64,000 nt of DNA from Agapetus fuscipes. Lineage: Eukaryota; Arthropoda; Insecta; Trichoptera; Glossosomatidae. The DNA lies in assembly GCA_951799405.1 (NCBI GenBank), contig OX637346.1, positions 7,525,215 to 7,589,214 of the forward strand. The letters are read 5' to 3'. A program made the position numbers and the translations under genes. Of the stretch, positions 1 through 11,349 are shown in pieces (the stretch's first letter is position 1; each line of letters opens with the position of its first letter). Under the pieces are notes generated by a model, which worked only from the letters and a program-made list of their open reading frames with translations, was not told the origin of the DNA and made no database searches.

Positions 1-1950
1 CCCGACCATTGTTTCAATTTTCAGAATGGCATTTTTCTCATTTTGAAATTATTTTAATGGCAGCGCTTGCAGGTTTTTTTTCGCCCTTATTCATTAAAGC
101 AGAGCTAGCTTTTTTGCTTGGTTTTATGAATTGATATTTCTATTTCAAATGAACGAATGAGACATTGCTAAAAAACTAAATAAATTGCTTTGAACCTATT
201 TTTGACTTTGTTAAGTTTTGTTTTTTAAGGTATTACGAAATACGAAAAATGTGAACTGAAAAGATAAAACGGGATTTCACTACGAAATTCTTCACACGGA
301 ATAAATTTTCACCTAAGTAGATGAAAATTGGTTTTTTACTCAGAATTTTTTATCGGCTTTCTATAATTTTTCGTCAACTTCAGTTACTTACAAGGTTAAA
401 AAAAATCCTAACCATTGATTAAAAGTAACTATTATTTTTTCAGCTTCGATAAACGACATACGTATAATCATTTCACTATTATACTTTTGAAAAGTATTGA
501 AAAGTCAACATTTCAAAATGTTTTGTTTTTCATTTCAAAATTTGTACTCGTTATTTATTGAAGCTTTCTCCTTCTCCCCGAATTTCTTTCAGTGCGCAAT
601 AGGTATTTATGACATCTCTGATATGATTTACACCCCAAACAGTCTCTTCATATTCCACATATCGAATAACTGAAAGAAAACATGTCTTGTTTTCTTATAT
701 TCCCCCAGTACTAATAAGTGTTGAGTACTGTTTTCCAGAGACCTAACCCTTTCATATTTACAAAGGTTTGTTCAAAGTTTGGTAATCTGAACTAGTGTTG
801 CTTTGTATGAAACACTAGAATCTTATAGAACTTAATGAATGCAATAAACACAAAAAAAGAGATTTGTAGGTTTGTTTTCGAGTTTTATGAGGGTTCAAAG
901 CTCAGTTCAAAAGCAGCAGTCTTACATAGTTACATGACTGCTAAGAAAATCATGTGAAGGCATTTTTTTATGATGCAATGTAGTAAATGCAATTGAGTTT
1001 TCAAAATTGGTGGGAGGAACATTCAAATAAATATCAACGTTACAAAATGACCAAACATGATTTTTTCTACATCTTGCTTTCAAGAGGTTTATTTTTTTTT
1101 GCATGCATTTTATGAAAACTAAAGAAATCCCAATATTTTTTACAGTTGTTTATAATGAACTTTTTCGTCTATAAAAAAACAGATCATTTGAAAACTTATA
1201 CACTGTACAGACCAGAGATCTATGAATATTCTTTGATATATGCTGCAGACCTATGTTTTTCTTCACACAACAATTTATTTTATTGCTACGCACCCGCACT
1301 ATCATTTGCAATCTGTAAAAAGTATTTGACGAATACTTAAAATAATCTGATTTTTTTGCAATAAATCTCAGTCAGTGGAGTTGATGAGAGTAACACTGCA
1401 GGCTAAAACATTTTGTGGCATGACATCAGTCTTATGCCTGAATGTCGTAGGGTTTGCCGTGCGTGCCTACGACTTATCCAGCAGGATAAATAACAGATGT
1501 TTGCTCGTTCAGTAATTCAATAACAAGTTTTTCGCATAGAACACATCTCGCACTTGCGATCTGCGAATACACGCGATTGTTTGCAAATTTTGTACACATG
1601 CTCTGTGTCTGCAATGAAAATATATGAACTTGGCTTTTTAACAATAAATATACGTATTTCTTCAAAATTTCATTCAAAAAATTATAAATTAAATAAATAT
1701 ACGTATTGTGGCGATCTCTTAATATAAAGTGTCGTCTCATTTTTATAAAAAAAAATGAATTTAGGTCTTAGTCCGTAATTTTTTTGCCTGAAATATTTAT
1801 TATCTACACCTAACGTGTAAAAATAAATAGGTTCTACTCGCCACTTGCAATTCCTTCAGAAGGAACGCGACAAGAATCTAACTATATGTATAGCTTAGTT
1901 GCGATGCTTTGAATATACTATACAAACTATTAAGAATATATTAAATCTAT
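1..1950. other. Unassigned AT-rich DNA, no gene seen
   Basis: I see no coding exon, RNA gene or recognisable repeat family here. Short open frames occur on both strands but have AT-driven composition and no motif. A small hairpin of GTCGTAGG with CCTACGAC lies at about 1445-1475; it is too short to assign. Confidence 0.5.
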
Positions 1951-1954
1951 CTAT

Positions 1955-2668
1955 AATCTATAATCTAAGTTGCAAGGATATATTCATTCGAAGCTCTCAG
2001 ATGTATGCCCACAAACAAACACGTGTAGTTCGCGCTTACAAATGCTGATTGTGTACTTACAAATAAAATCCAAACCTAAAATGAACATAAGCCCTGAACT
2101 CTTGCCGACATTCCCTGAAACAGGGGTGACATTGGCAAAGTGAACCATTTTTTACAGTATGGGTGGTCAGCCTCATACCAACCTTTAAGTCAAGGAATAC
2201 GAGTAATAAATAACATTTAAGTATAAAAAAAAAACAACAACAACAACAAAATCTTAAAAATAAATCTATACAAAAAAAATCAAAAATTTATTATGCAAAA
2301 AATGTAGCAAACTAATAAACCAACATTACAAATCAGCATTGCAGATTAGCCGCCACTTATTCCTGTCCTTGCATACTTCTTTCATTTCATCCAGAGTCAT
2401 AACCTTTTTCATACAATCTCTCCTTTTATTATTACTCTGGATATCCCATTCACTCGCTATTTCGAAAATTTGGTCCATCCATCCCTTTCTCGGTCTTCCT
2501 CTTCCACGACATCCATCAATTCTTGCAGCATACATTTTCTTCGTCAGTCTTTCCTCATTCATTCTCTCTAAATGTCCAAACCATCTAAGTATACTTCTTT
2601 AAATTTTTACTTTCACACTTTCTCTTACACCACATTCCTCTCTTACAAAATCATTCCTAAATAATTGC
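1955..2668 (-). mobile_element. LINE-1 3' fragment: C-terminal coding end, 3' UTR and T-unit
   Basis: Read on the minus strand, this matches the 3' end of the LINE-1 copy at 19864-21892: the end of the coding region (about 2668 to 2326), the 3' UTR with a T-rich and CAACAA-type stretch, and the T-unit down to about 1955, ending in TAGATT-type repeats. It is 5' truncated just upstream of the coding part. The order of coding end, UTR and T-unit here is independent support that the T-unit is the true 3' terminus of LINE-1. Confidence 0.85.
2326..2562 (-). pseudogene. LINE-1 C-terminal coding fragment
   Basis: This 78-residue open stretch aligns over its whole length with the C-terminal end of the LINE-1 polyprotein at 20876-21517. 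It shares the RMNEER-like start, a GRGRPRK basic motif, the WMDQIFEIASEWDIQS segment and the terminal CKDR-KWR-ICNAD. Homology continues upstream, but an in-frame TAA interrupts it there. There is no reverse transcriptase part, so it is a dead 5'-truncated copy and the apparent Met start is only an internal methionine. Such C-terminal regions follow the reverse transcriptase in APE-type non-LTR elements; their exact role is not clear from sequence. Confidence 0.85.
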
Positions 2669-2892
2669 CCATAATATGCAAATAAGTTTTCACATACTTC
2701 CAAATCCTTTGATACATTTTCAATCCACACAAAACTCAAGTACTGCCATAGTACATATAAGATGTTTTATATGTGAATCTTCTCTACTTCTCTGCTAAGT
2801 CTCTACTGCTCTAAGTAACTATCCTTGTTCTGAGAAAAATCTCGCAACTTTACACTTTGAAACAAAAACCAGCAACCGTATTTCCTTTCAAA

Positions 2893-3056
2893 TACTTCGA
2901 GGATAAAAAAATGCGTCAATACTCAACCATTGAGTAACAAAAAAATATATAAAATACACTAAAGCGCCTTTATTGCGTGTTTTATTTTTCATGTATTTTT
3001 TCTGTTTTAGCCATGGTTGAGTATTTACACATGGTTTTATACCCGGGATTAGAGAC
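2893..3056. mobile_element. MITE-A copy, degenerate palindrome
   Basis: The left arm ACTCAACCATTGAGT and right arm CCATGGTTGAGTATTTAC flank a core with TACACTAAAGCGC and TTTCATGTATTTTTT. This matches the MITE-A layout of arm, TAAAACGC core, CATACATTTTT and inverse arm. No coding capacity. Confidence 0.6.
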
Positions 3057-3762
3057 TTATTTCAAGTATTTTCAATATACCGTCCTCTTAGTGCTTGTTT
3101 TCTTATGTGCTTATCGGAGTTAATTTCACACGAGCAATGTGTGTATGGGTACTGGACCAATGTGTTTTATGAAAAGTGGTTGATTTTGAAAATATGTAAA
3201 AAAAACTCTCACATTGTCGTGTTGTACGTTTTTTTTCTTAGCTTAGACTGTGTAAAATGTGATTCTTAAGAAAGTTGCATTGAAAGGCCATATTTGAATC
3301 AAATAGTAGATATGCCAAACAAGCACTGAGGTGACGATACTATAAAAAATCTTACAATGAATATTTATATCCTCTGCTACGCCGTAATTGAAATCGCTTT
3401 TAAAAGCAGTTTTTTCCATCTAAAAGGTGACTCTGTATTTATAGTATAGGATTTTAATTAATTCTAACGTTGATTGAGACATTGTAAGGCTAAATGCATT
3501 AGCTTTGTCTACTCCTAGCCATTACTTGTTTTCTTAGCGATATATTTTTATGTCCCTCTTTGTTTTTTTTTTATCTAAGTACAACTAAACCGAGAATGCC
3601 GTAAAATAAACGGCTATACATTTCTAGTCTACGTATTTTTGGTGCATACAAATTTGAAGTATTAACTACAAATGTTGTCAGTTTCAAAAACTAATACAAT
3701 ATTCGAACAATAAAATACAACCCATTTTTTTTCAATTACTGTTTATTGTAGCTAAGATATCC

Positions 3763-4023
3763 TTGACTTATAGGTAGCTATAAGGCGGACCACCCATACT
3801 GTAAAAAAAAGGTTCACTTTGCAAAAAATTGTAAGGGTGTTTTATCACCCCTGTTTCAGGATGGTCGACAAGAGTTGCAGGGCTTATGTTCATTTGAGAT
3901 TTGGTTTTTATGTTGTGAGCCCACATGCGGCATGTGTAATCGCGAACTTATACGTGTCTGCTTATGGGAATGCATTTAATATGAATCTTAAATGCAATGC
4001 CTCTTTGCAACATAGATTATAGT
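3763..4023 (+). repeat. T-unit, full length
   Basis: It starts TCCTTGACTTATAGG and continues through GACCACCCATACTGTAAA, CACCCCTGTTTCAGG, AGAGTTGCAGGGCTTATG and TGCATTTAATATGAATC to TAGATTATAG. A small insertion lies in the GGTTCACTTTGC region. No LINE coding sequence is attached. Confidence 0.85.
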
Positions 4024-4108
4024 AGCTGCTAAGATTTCCTTATTTTTCCTCTTCCCGCTTCATCTATTGTTTGTCATATAAAGTTAAATGTATAGTATTA
4101 TTTTTTTG

Positions 4109-4326
4109 GTTCCTTGACTAATAGGTTGATATGTGGCTGGCATTTCATGCTGTAAAAAAACGGTTAATTTTTCCAATGCCCCCTCAGTTTCATCCTCGGC
4201 AGGATTTTGTGATCATTTGAGGTCTGTGTTTAATTTTATAAGTACGAACTTATACGTGTTTTCTTATTGGTGTGAATTTCGTGAAATTCTAAAATTTATA
4301 ACTAATTTCATATCTTACTATAGAAG
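4109..4326 (+). repeat. T-unit, strongly diverged
   Basis: It keeps TTCCTTGACTAATAGG at the start, GCTGTAAAAAAACGGTTAA, CCCCCTCAGTTTCATC and CGAACTTATACGTG, ending near TTACTATAGAAGC. It lies 86 bp after the previous T-unit in the same orientation. Confidence 0.6.
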
Positions 4327-4329
4327 CTA

Positions 4330-5140
4330 AATTCTCGGGGCTTAAAGTGTGCATTTGTTTTCATGTCATTTAGTCAACATACATAGAAGTCATATATAGT
4401 AGAGGCAGCCATCACAATTGTGTTGTGTGGTCAAGCCACTTCCAGCACTTGCTGTCTTCATTCCTTGTATCTGTCTCGACATTAAGCCACTTTTTTTTTT
4501 GCTACATCGTCCGGCAAGTTTTTGTCCGTTTGTGACACGCTACATGGAAAGTCAATTTGGCGTTTGCTGGTGTCGACACAACTTTTTACCGAATTAGAGA
4601 GGATACTCTCGTCCGAGTTGGGAAACAATTAGTTCATTGAAACTCATCCACTTCGCAGATAAAACCAGCTTTGAAAGTTGATGACAATTACTGTGATGTT
4701 TAGAGGTCGTTTCATTCTTAGTTATAAAGATTACGAAGTTCAGAACGATTTGTTATTTTTATATGGTTTGCCTAGACACGAGTTTAAAAAGTAATCTATC
4801 GATTGATCTACAACATTCTATATTTGTATGGCTTTCTACAGATGATAGTAAAATAATTTGTTCCTTGAAAATGCTGTAGAAAAATAATGCGTTATTCTTT
4901 ACTCGTATTTGAAATGAAAATCACAAATATTTTCGGTCCTCAGACCATAATCAGGTAAAACTGAAAAAAATATTGTTTACACTGTGAATTCAAAAAGTAT
5001 AAAATGATGCTTAAATTATTTAACCATTGTTATTAATTTATTAATCGCAAATTGAAAATGCAATGCGAAAATGAGAAGATATTTTCATTTATTGTTCTTT
5101 GTAATTTTATAGGCTCACAAGAATTCCTCTCGGTTGCGTT
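4330..5140. other. Unassigned DNA
   Basis: No gene, RNA or repeat family recognised. Confidence 0.4.
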
Positions 5141-5144
5141 ATTT

Positions 5145-5235
5145 GAAAAAATGTATGAAAACTAAATAACTCACTATGGGTGCTGTTGTATTCTCCATAC
5201 TTATTTCTATTTACGTGATCTAGGGTATTTTATGT
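5145..5235. mobile_element. MITE-B core
   Basis: Core reads AAAATGTATGAAAACTAAAT, then AACTCACTATGGGTGCTGTT, then CTCCATACTTATTTCTATTT. The same plan recurs at 27225 and 55452, which defines the MITE-B subfamily. Confidence 0.5.
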
Positions 5236-5519
5236 AATATTTTAGCTACTGATTAAAAAGCTACATTAACTTCTGTATGTATCAAAGTACTTATCTATAG
5301 ATAAAGTTTAGTAAATTAAGTAAGCTGTTTTAAATATTTTATTGCATTTAAGTACGTATACATAGAAAAGGTACTAATTTTGCATCATAAAAATGCCTCT
5401 TAAATCACAATAATCGTGCCCATCAAATCTGTAATTAGTTAATAATTCTAAAACACACTTTTTATGTACTCCAAAAAACCACCTTGCACCGTCGCGTCGG
5501 CAATCTATTTAAATTCTAT

Positions 5520-5690
5520 ACATACTCCAAGTATAAAACAAACGAAAGCAAACTCAATCATCGCGTAAAAGAAAATTGACAGAAAATGTACTATAGCGTC
5601 TTTACGCTAGTTTAAATTTACATACTTTTTTTCTGGTAACAAAATCATTTGAGTATCTACGCAATGGTTTAAGTATGTAAACTGAATAAA
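5520..5690. mobile_element. MITE-A copy
   Basis: Left end ACTCCAAGTATAAAAC, arm AAACTCAATCATCGCGTAAA, core ATAGCGTCTTTACGC, right arm AATCATTTGAGTATCTACGC. Overall palindromic, non-coding. Confidence 0.6.
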
Positions 5691-5735
5691 CATTAAAAGT
5701 TCGATTCAATTTTTACAACAATAGATAGCAGATGT

Positions 5736-5812
5736 TTAACAGCACCTCTAGTATTTCTTTACTTTTCACACATTTTTTCTGTTTACGAGATAATTGAGTG
5801 TAATCGAATGTA
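5736..5812. mobile_element. MITE-B half copy
   Basis: AACAGCACCTCTAGTATTTC followed by CACACATTTTTTCTGTTTAC matches one half of the MITE-B palindrome. The other half is missing or too decayed. Confidence 0.35.
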
Positions 5813-5814
5813 TG

Positions 5815-6490
5815 CCGTATGAAAATAAAAGGTGCGTTCCCATTTTGATGTAAACAAGCCATACATTGTATTTATTTACCGTATGTATGGAGTATTTTTT
5901 TACTCGTCAAGGCTAGTGAGGTAAACGAGCCTTAAGATGTAAATGACCATATAAACAGGTGAATTAATAATTGAATAATAAAAATATAATATATTTAATC
6001 GTTTGTTTTTATCAATAAAATAGTTTGAGCAACGATAGTCTACATGCGTTTATGTTTATTTCATATAGATAGTAATCTATCTATAAATTTATAAAATTGA
6101 ATAGGTCGTGGTTTTCAATCCGTAGAAGGCAATTCTGTCAGTCAAACCAGTCTAATTTAATACTGAATTATAATGAAATCGTTACAAATACAAAAACATT
6201 ACTTAGTGATAAAAATGCCTTTTATCCTGCTATGTTGTTTTTTTTTAAGAATCAAAGTCAAATTTATCAAATAATAAAAGTAAAACGATGGTTTTCAAAA
6301 ATTTGGCACTGAGTATGTTTGCAATAAAACAGCGTAGGCTCGAAGTCCGTTAGCCCTTTTAGTGATAGCTTTGAGTCCGAATTAAAAAGTCATTAATTAA
6401 TTTTTGATTAATAAGTCGTTAAGAAAATGGATAGTTAGGTTTAAGTTAGAATTACGGTCGTTTGACATTTTGACAATTATATCTTTTTTT
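5815..6490. other. Unassigned AT-rich DNA
   Basis: No coding or RNA feature supported; short open frames only. Confidence 0.4.
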
Positions 6491-6491
6491 T

Positions 6492-6704
6492 TAAAACTGA
6501 ACAATTTCAAAACCTAATTTAAATCGGATATTAACGAACCGTTTAGAGAGAACTTACATCATCCTCAGTCGTCGTGGAGAGAGGATGTTCTCCTGAAGAC
6601 GTCGGCTACGTCGCCGACGAAACTTCGAGAATGATGTAAGTTCTCTCTAAACGGTTCGTTAATATCCGATTTAAATTAAGTTTTGAAATTGTTCAGCTTT
6701 AAAA
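6492..6704. mobile_element. Foldback element with ~70-bp inverted arms
   Basis: Left arm 6492-6563 and right arm 6631-6704 are near-perfect inverted copies, including AACGAACCGTTTAGAGAGAA on the left and its complement on the right. A loop of about 67 bases between them holds a hammerhead-like core. One half of a related element lies at 54841-54950, so this is a dispersed family. The arms contain no open frame, so it is non-autonomous. Terminal-repeat fragments of a Penelope-like element are one possible source; that is inference. Confidence 0.85.
6586..6633 (+). ncRNA. Hammerhead-ribozyme-like core (candidate)
   Basis: Seen directly: TGTTCTC (6586-6592) can pair with GAGAATG (6627-6633; 5 Watson-Crick and 2 G-U pairs) as helix I. 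CTGAAGA (6593-6599) fits the CUGANGA box. GTCGGC (6601-6606) pairs with GCCGAC (6613-6618) as helix II, and GAAAC follows at 6619-6623. Weak points: C6600 is unpaired between the box and helix II, and helix III reads AC-TTC rather than the self-complementary ACGTC seen in the second copy at 54882-54889. Minimal hammerheads with very short helix III are known from Penelope-like elements; activity here is unproven. Confidence 0.4.
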
Positions 6705-6850
6705 ATTAATATAACTAGGGGCGTTGCCCCTGGCTGCTACGCAGCCCAACCCCTTAACATTTGGTGAATGTGTATATTGCGCATAGTTTCCTCGAGTTAA
6801 AATTCGGAAAACATGTAAAATAAAAACATGCAGCCTTTGTAAAAGAAAAT

Positions 6851-9071
6851 CGACCACCCATAGTTTAAAAAATGGTTCACTTTGAAGATTTCAGCTGTGT
6901 TTCAGGAAAGATTGGCAAGAGTTGCAGGGCTTATATTAATTTGAGATTGGGTTTTTATGTTGTAAGTCAACATGCATTATGTGTAAGCGTGAACTTATAA
7001 ATGTCTGCTTGTGGGAATGCATTTAATATGAATCTCGATTGGTATGTATCTTTGCAACTTAGATTATAGAACTTAACAAAATAATTTCCTTGACTTATAG
7101 GTTAGTATGTGGCTGACCACCCATACTGTAAGAATGGTTTACCATGAAAATTTTATCTCTGTTTGAGGAAAAGTCGGCAAGAGTTGCAGGGCTTATGTTC
7201 ATTTGAGATTAGTTTTTTATTTTATAAGTCCACATGGGGCATTTGTAAGCGCGAACTTATACCTGTCTGCTAGTGGGAATGCATTTAATATGAATCTCAA
7301 ATGGTATGTATCTTGCAACTTAGATTAATGAACTAAACAAAATAATTTCCTTGACTAAAAGGTTAGTATGTGGCTGACCACCCATACTGTAAGCAATGGT
7401 TCACAATGCAAATTTTATCTCTGTTTGAGGAAAAGTCGGCAAGAGTTGCAGGGCTTATGTTCATTTGAGATTAGTTTTTTTTATTTTGCAAGTCCACATT
7501 GGGCATTTGTAAGCGTGAACTTGTACCTGTCTGCTTGTGGGAATGCATTTTATATGAATCTCAAATGGTATGTATCTTTGCAACTTAGATTATAGAACTA
7601 AACAAAATAATTTCCTTGACTTATAGGTTAGTATGTGGCTGACCACCCATACTGTAAGATTGTTTTACAATGAAAATTTTATCTCTGTTTGAGGAAAAGT
7701 CGGCAAGAGTTGCAGGGCTTATGTTCATTTGAGATAAGTTTTTTTTATTTTGCAAGTCCACATTGGGCATTTGTAAGCGTGAACTTGTACCTGTCTGCTG
7801 GAGATTAGTTTTTTATTTTATAAGTCCACATGGGGCATTTGTAAGCACGAACTTATACCTGTCTGCTTGTGGGAATGCATTTAATATGAATCTCAAATGG
7901 TATGTATCTTTGCAACTTAGATTAATGAACTAAACAAATTAATTTCCTTGACTAAAAGGTTAGTATGTGGCTGACCACCCATACTGTAAGCAATGGTTCA
8001 CAATGCAAATTTTATCTCTGTTTGAGGAAAAGTCGGCAAGAGTTGCAGGGCTTATGTTCATTTGAGATTAGTTTTTTTTATTTTGCAAGTCCACATTGGG
8101 CATTTGTAAGCGTGAACTTGTACCTGTCTGCTTGTGGGAATGCATTTAATATGAATCTCAAATGGTATGTATCTTTGCAACTTAGATTATAGAACTAAAC
8201 AAAATAATTTCCTTGACTAAAAGGTTAGTATGTGGCTGACCACCCATACTGTAAGCAATGGTTTACCATGCAAATTTTATCTCTGTTTGAGGAAAAGTCG
8301 GCAAAAGTTGCAGGGCTTATGTTCATTTGAGATTAGTTTTTTTTATTTTGCAAGTCCACATTGGGCATTTGTAAGCGTGAACTTGTACCTGTCTGCTTGT
8401 GGGAATGCATTTAATATGAATCTCAAATGGTATGTATCTTTGCAACTTAGATTATAGAACTAAACAAAATAATTTCCTTGACTAAAAGGTTAGTATGTGG
8501 CTGACCACCCATACTGTAAGCAATGGTTTACCATGCAAATTTTATCTCTGTTTGAGGAAAAGTCGGCAAAAGTTGCAGGGCTTATGTTCATTTGAGATTA
8601 GTTTTTTTATTTTGCAAGTCCACATTGGGCATTTGTAAGCGTGAACTTGTACCTGTCTGCGTGTGGGAATGCATTTAATATGAATCTTAAATGGTATGTA
8701 TCTTTGCAACTTAGATTATGTAAAGAAATACACAAAATAATTTTCTTGACTTATAGGTTGGTATGAGGCTGACCACCCATACTTTAAAAAATGGTTTACT
8801 TTGCAAATTCACCTTTGTTTCAGGGAAGGTTGGCAAGAGTTGCAGGGCTTATGTTCATTTGGAATGGGCTGTTATGTTGTAAGTACACATGCAGCATATG
8901 TAAGCGGGAACTTATACATATCTGCTTGTGGGAATGCATTTAATATAAATCTTAAATGATATATATCTTTGCAGCTTAGATTAGATTAGATTAGAACTTA
9001 TACATGTCTGCTCGTAAGAATGCATGTAATATGAATCTCAAATGTTATATATGTTTGCAACTTAGATTACA
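6851..9071 (+). repeat. Tandem array of T-units (~265-bp period)
   Basis: Head-to-tail copies begin (TTCCTTGACT point) at about 7086, 7347, 7612, 7944, 8209, 8474 and 8742. A 5'-truncated unit precedes them (from 6851) and a 3' partial unit follows (8996-9071). Spacings are 261, 265, 332, 265, 265 and 268 bp. The 332-bp unit repeats an internal segment at about 7800, where CTGTCTGCTGGAGATTAG joins two mid-unit positions, as expected from unequal exchange. Central units are nearly identical and outer ones more diverged. The 75-residue open frames recurring in the units are by-products of the repeat. Confidence 0.9.
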
Positions 9072-9074
9072 GAT

Positions 9075-9845
9075 TGAAATCCATTTTTATTTGGCTTTTT
9101 TTTTATTTTTAATTTGCATGAAATAAAAGAAAATGTAAAAAAAACTTTTACGTTTTGCCGCTAGATGTCAATATTGTTCCATACATTTTTAGTATGAACA
9201 AACAGATTAATTCCTAAAAGTTTTCATACATTTGTAAACACACACGCGTAAGCTCGCCGCATTGCAGCATATATACAAAAATTAATTTGCTATAGAGCAT
9301 GAATGTGTTTCATCTGCTGTGATGGCATTGATTTTGAAAATCGAAACTCGACGACGAAGGGTAATATAATAAAGGATTGTCAAGAAAATTGATGATTTAA
9401 ACATTTTTTTTCCTGATAAACTAAAATGGGTTGTGGAATGGCATTCTTCTACACTGTTTTATTTTAAAAACAATTACAGGTTTATATTTTATCTCGCGTC
9501 GATTTGAAGTTTTTATGAAAACTTGGAAGGATTTTACCGCCGGTAAAGCAATATAAGCTTAGCATTAATTTTTCTCATCAAACTTCAGAAAGGGATTGAA
9601 TACCTTGCATATCTGCTAATATTTCTTCAGACATATTGTTGTGAACTTCAAAGAATGCACACAAAAAAAACACTTCCATGAATAGCTGCTATAAATACTG
9701 GAAGGGCTCATTTAAAATATTGCCAAATCACCGTCGCATTATTAAACGAAGTATACCTGTATTCCATCCGAGAACATGTGTTATTTGATTGAGACATGAT
9801 GATGCAAAAACCTTAACTTCTCTGTTGATGTAGGCCTATACTTCA
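9075..9845. other. Unassigned DNA
   Basis: No gene seen. GTTCCATACATTTTTAGTAT near 9177 may be a trace of a MITE half but is too short to claim. Confidence 0.4.
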
Positions 9846-9847
9846 AG

Positions 9848-9955
9848 TGCAAAACACAACCATTTACTCTACCAAAAAATGTATTGAAACCGACACAGCG
9901 CTTCTAGGGAGAGTTTTAAATTCCATACAAATACGTTAAAACTCGATACGGTTTA
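9848..9955. mobile_element. MITE-A copy, decayed
   Basis: Contains CTCTACCAAAAAATGTATTG, GACACAGCGCTTCTAGGGAG and AAATTCCATACAAATACGTT, which preserve the core symmetry of the family. Confidence 0.5.
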
Positions 9956-10059
9956 TTTTTTATTTTTTGTGCCGATGAACTGCGAGATTGGTGAATGAAT
10001 GGGCGATTGCGTAATGAGGACTTACCTGCCATAGGAATAAATACTATATCTACAGCACT

Positions 10060-10195
10060 CCAAGTATAAAAATTCACGCGTAAACTCAACACGAGCGTTT
10101 AAACAAAATTCATGGAGACTTAAACGATCACTAGAGGTGCTGTTTTAAGTTGCATACTTGTAAAGTAAAACGCTGTGGTTGAGTTTTTACTCGCT
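10060..10195. mobile_element. MITE-A copy
   Basis: CTCCAAGTATAAAAATTCAC at the left, AACGATCACTAGAGGTGCTG in the centre and AAACGCTGTGGTTGAGTTTT at the right: a well-preserved palindrome of about 135 bp. Confidence 0.75.
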
Positions 10196-10199
10196 CGGT

Positions 10200-10580
10200 T
10201 ACCAACCAGCCTATAAATAAATTATGGTTCAAAGACCTACTGGCGGAGGCCGCAATTACAGCGCTTTATGCAATGGGCTGCAATGATAATCATCGTCATC
10301 ATCATCACACACTCACAGCGCTGTTATTTACTACTTGTCGATGGTGGAATTTACATTTTATGCCTCGGCAGGTATTTTATCGGTATCACGAGTTCAATTA
10401 ATTTGTTACTAAAAGTTGAAACGTGCTTGGACAAGGCTGTTGACTTGAAAGATCATTTTGAATACAAGTAAACAAATTTACAAGTAGTATCTAAAATATG
10501 CTTCTTTATTTCTTTACGTTAAATTGGTTGTCTGCGACCACCTCATCATTTAACTTTTCTCTTATGCTTTACTATGTGTC
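10200..10580. other. Unassigned DNA
   Basis: Includes a short CATCATCAT-type stretch near 10295. The open frame over it has no recognisable domain. Confidence 0.4.
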
Positions 10581-10586
10581 ATTAAT

Positions 10587-10978
10587 GTGGGCTGGATTTG
10601 ATGGAACAAACGTCGAAATTTTGAAGACAGGTGGTGAATGTGATATATGAATGTAGTAGTACTGATGGGCTGGAGAAAGGCAGTCATTGTTCCCGTTTAC
10701 AAAATTCTAGTGGACAGAAAAGACTGTCACAGCTTAACAGTATTCCCGAAATAGTTTTCTGCTAGGGAGTAATTCAGAATGTGATTCTGAGTACTAGTGA
10801 AAAGATTTCCGATTTACAGTCCGGCTTTATATCCAGTAGAGGCTGTGTTGATCAGATGTTTACTCTACTACAACTTGTTAAAAAACAATTGTATGTGAGA
10901 GGAAAATGCTCACTACTTTTGTAGATCTGGAAAAGGATTTGAATCAGGAGGTAGAGGTATGTTGTGGGATTTATGTAC
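10587..10978 (+). pseudogene. Decayed LINE-1 reverse transcriptase fragment
   Basis: The DNA follows the LINE-1 copy at about 20029-20460 in order and orientation: GGCTGGATTTGATGG, GGAGAAAGGCAGTCATTGTT, CAGTCCGGCTTTAT, GAGGCTGTGTTGATCAGAT and TTTGTAGATCTGGAAAA. In the intact family this covers the region from before the WRKAVIVPIYK segment to the motif A aspartates. Several small deletions and stops break every frame, including one that removes much of the segment before TAGTAGTACTGATGG. Both flanks are lost and no T-unit is attached, so this is an old internal remnant. Confidence 0.85.
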
Positions 10979-11227
10979 ATTAAGAAACTGAAGGCTTCTA
11001 AGTTGTAAGGCATACTCGTACATCGTTTAAATTTAATGATTATTTTGCACAGCTGTTAGGAGTAACAATAATTATTGCTGATTGACATTTAGCGTTTTTG
11101 TCTATATACATGCAATATTATTTATGTCTAAGTTATGCATTGGTTACGTCCACTAAATGAATTTACAGCTTGAATACAAAAGGTTAATGCATTTAAATGA
11201 GTTGCATTCCACTCCCCAATGTAAAGG

Positions 11228-11345
11228 CACCCAAGTATTAAACTAAAGCTTAACCTCAACCACAGTGTTAATGTAAAAATAGCACTGAAACTAAAACAGC
11301 TCCTCTAATGGAAGTTCAAGTTTTCGATTATTTTTGGTAAAACTT
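11228..11345. mobile_element. MITE-A copy, decayed
   Basis: CACCCAAGTATTAAACTAAA, CTCAACCACAGTGTTAATG and CTGAAACTAAAACAGCTCCT match the left half and core; the right half is weak. Confidence 0.5.
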
Positions 11346-11349
11346 TATA

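Noticed and set aside
7368..8457. Repeated 75-residue open frames starting MWLTTHTVSN
   Set aside because: They recur because the T-unit recurs. Similar frames in other T-units diverge by frameshifts and stops, so there is no sign of protein-level selection.
6851..9071. CRISPR-like array
   Set aside because: Units are about 265 bp with no short repeat/variable spacer pattern, and the host context is eukaryotic.
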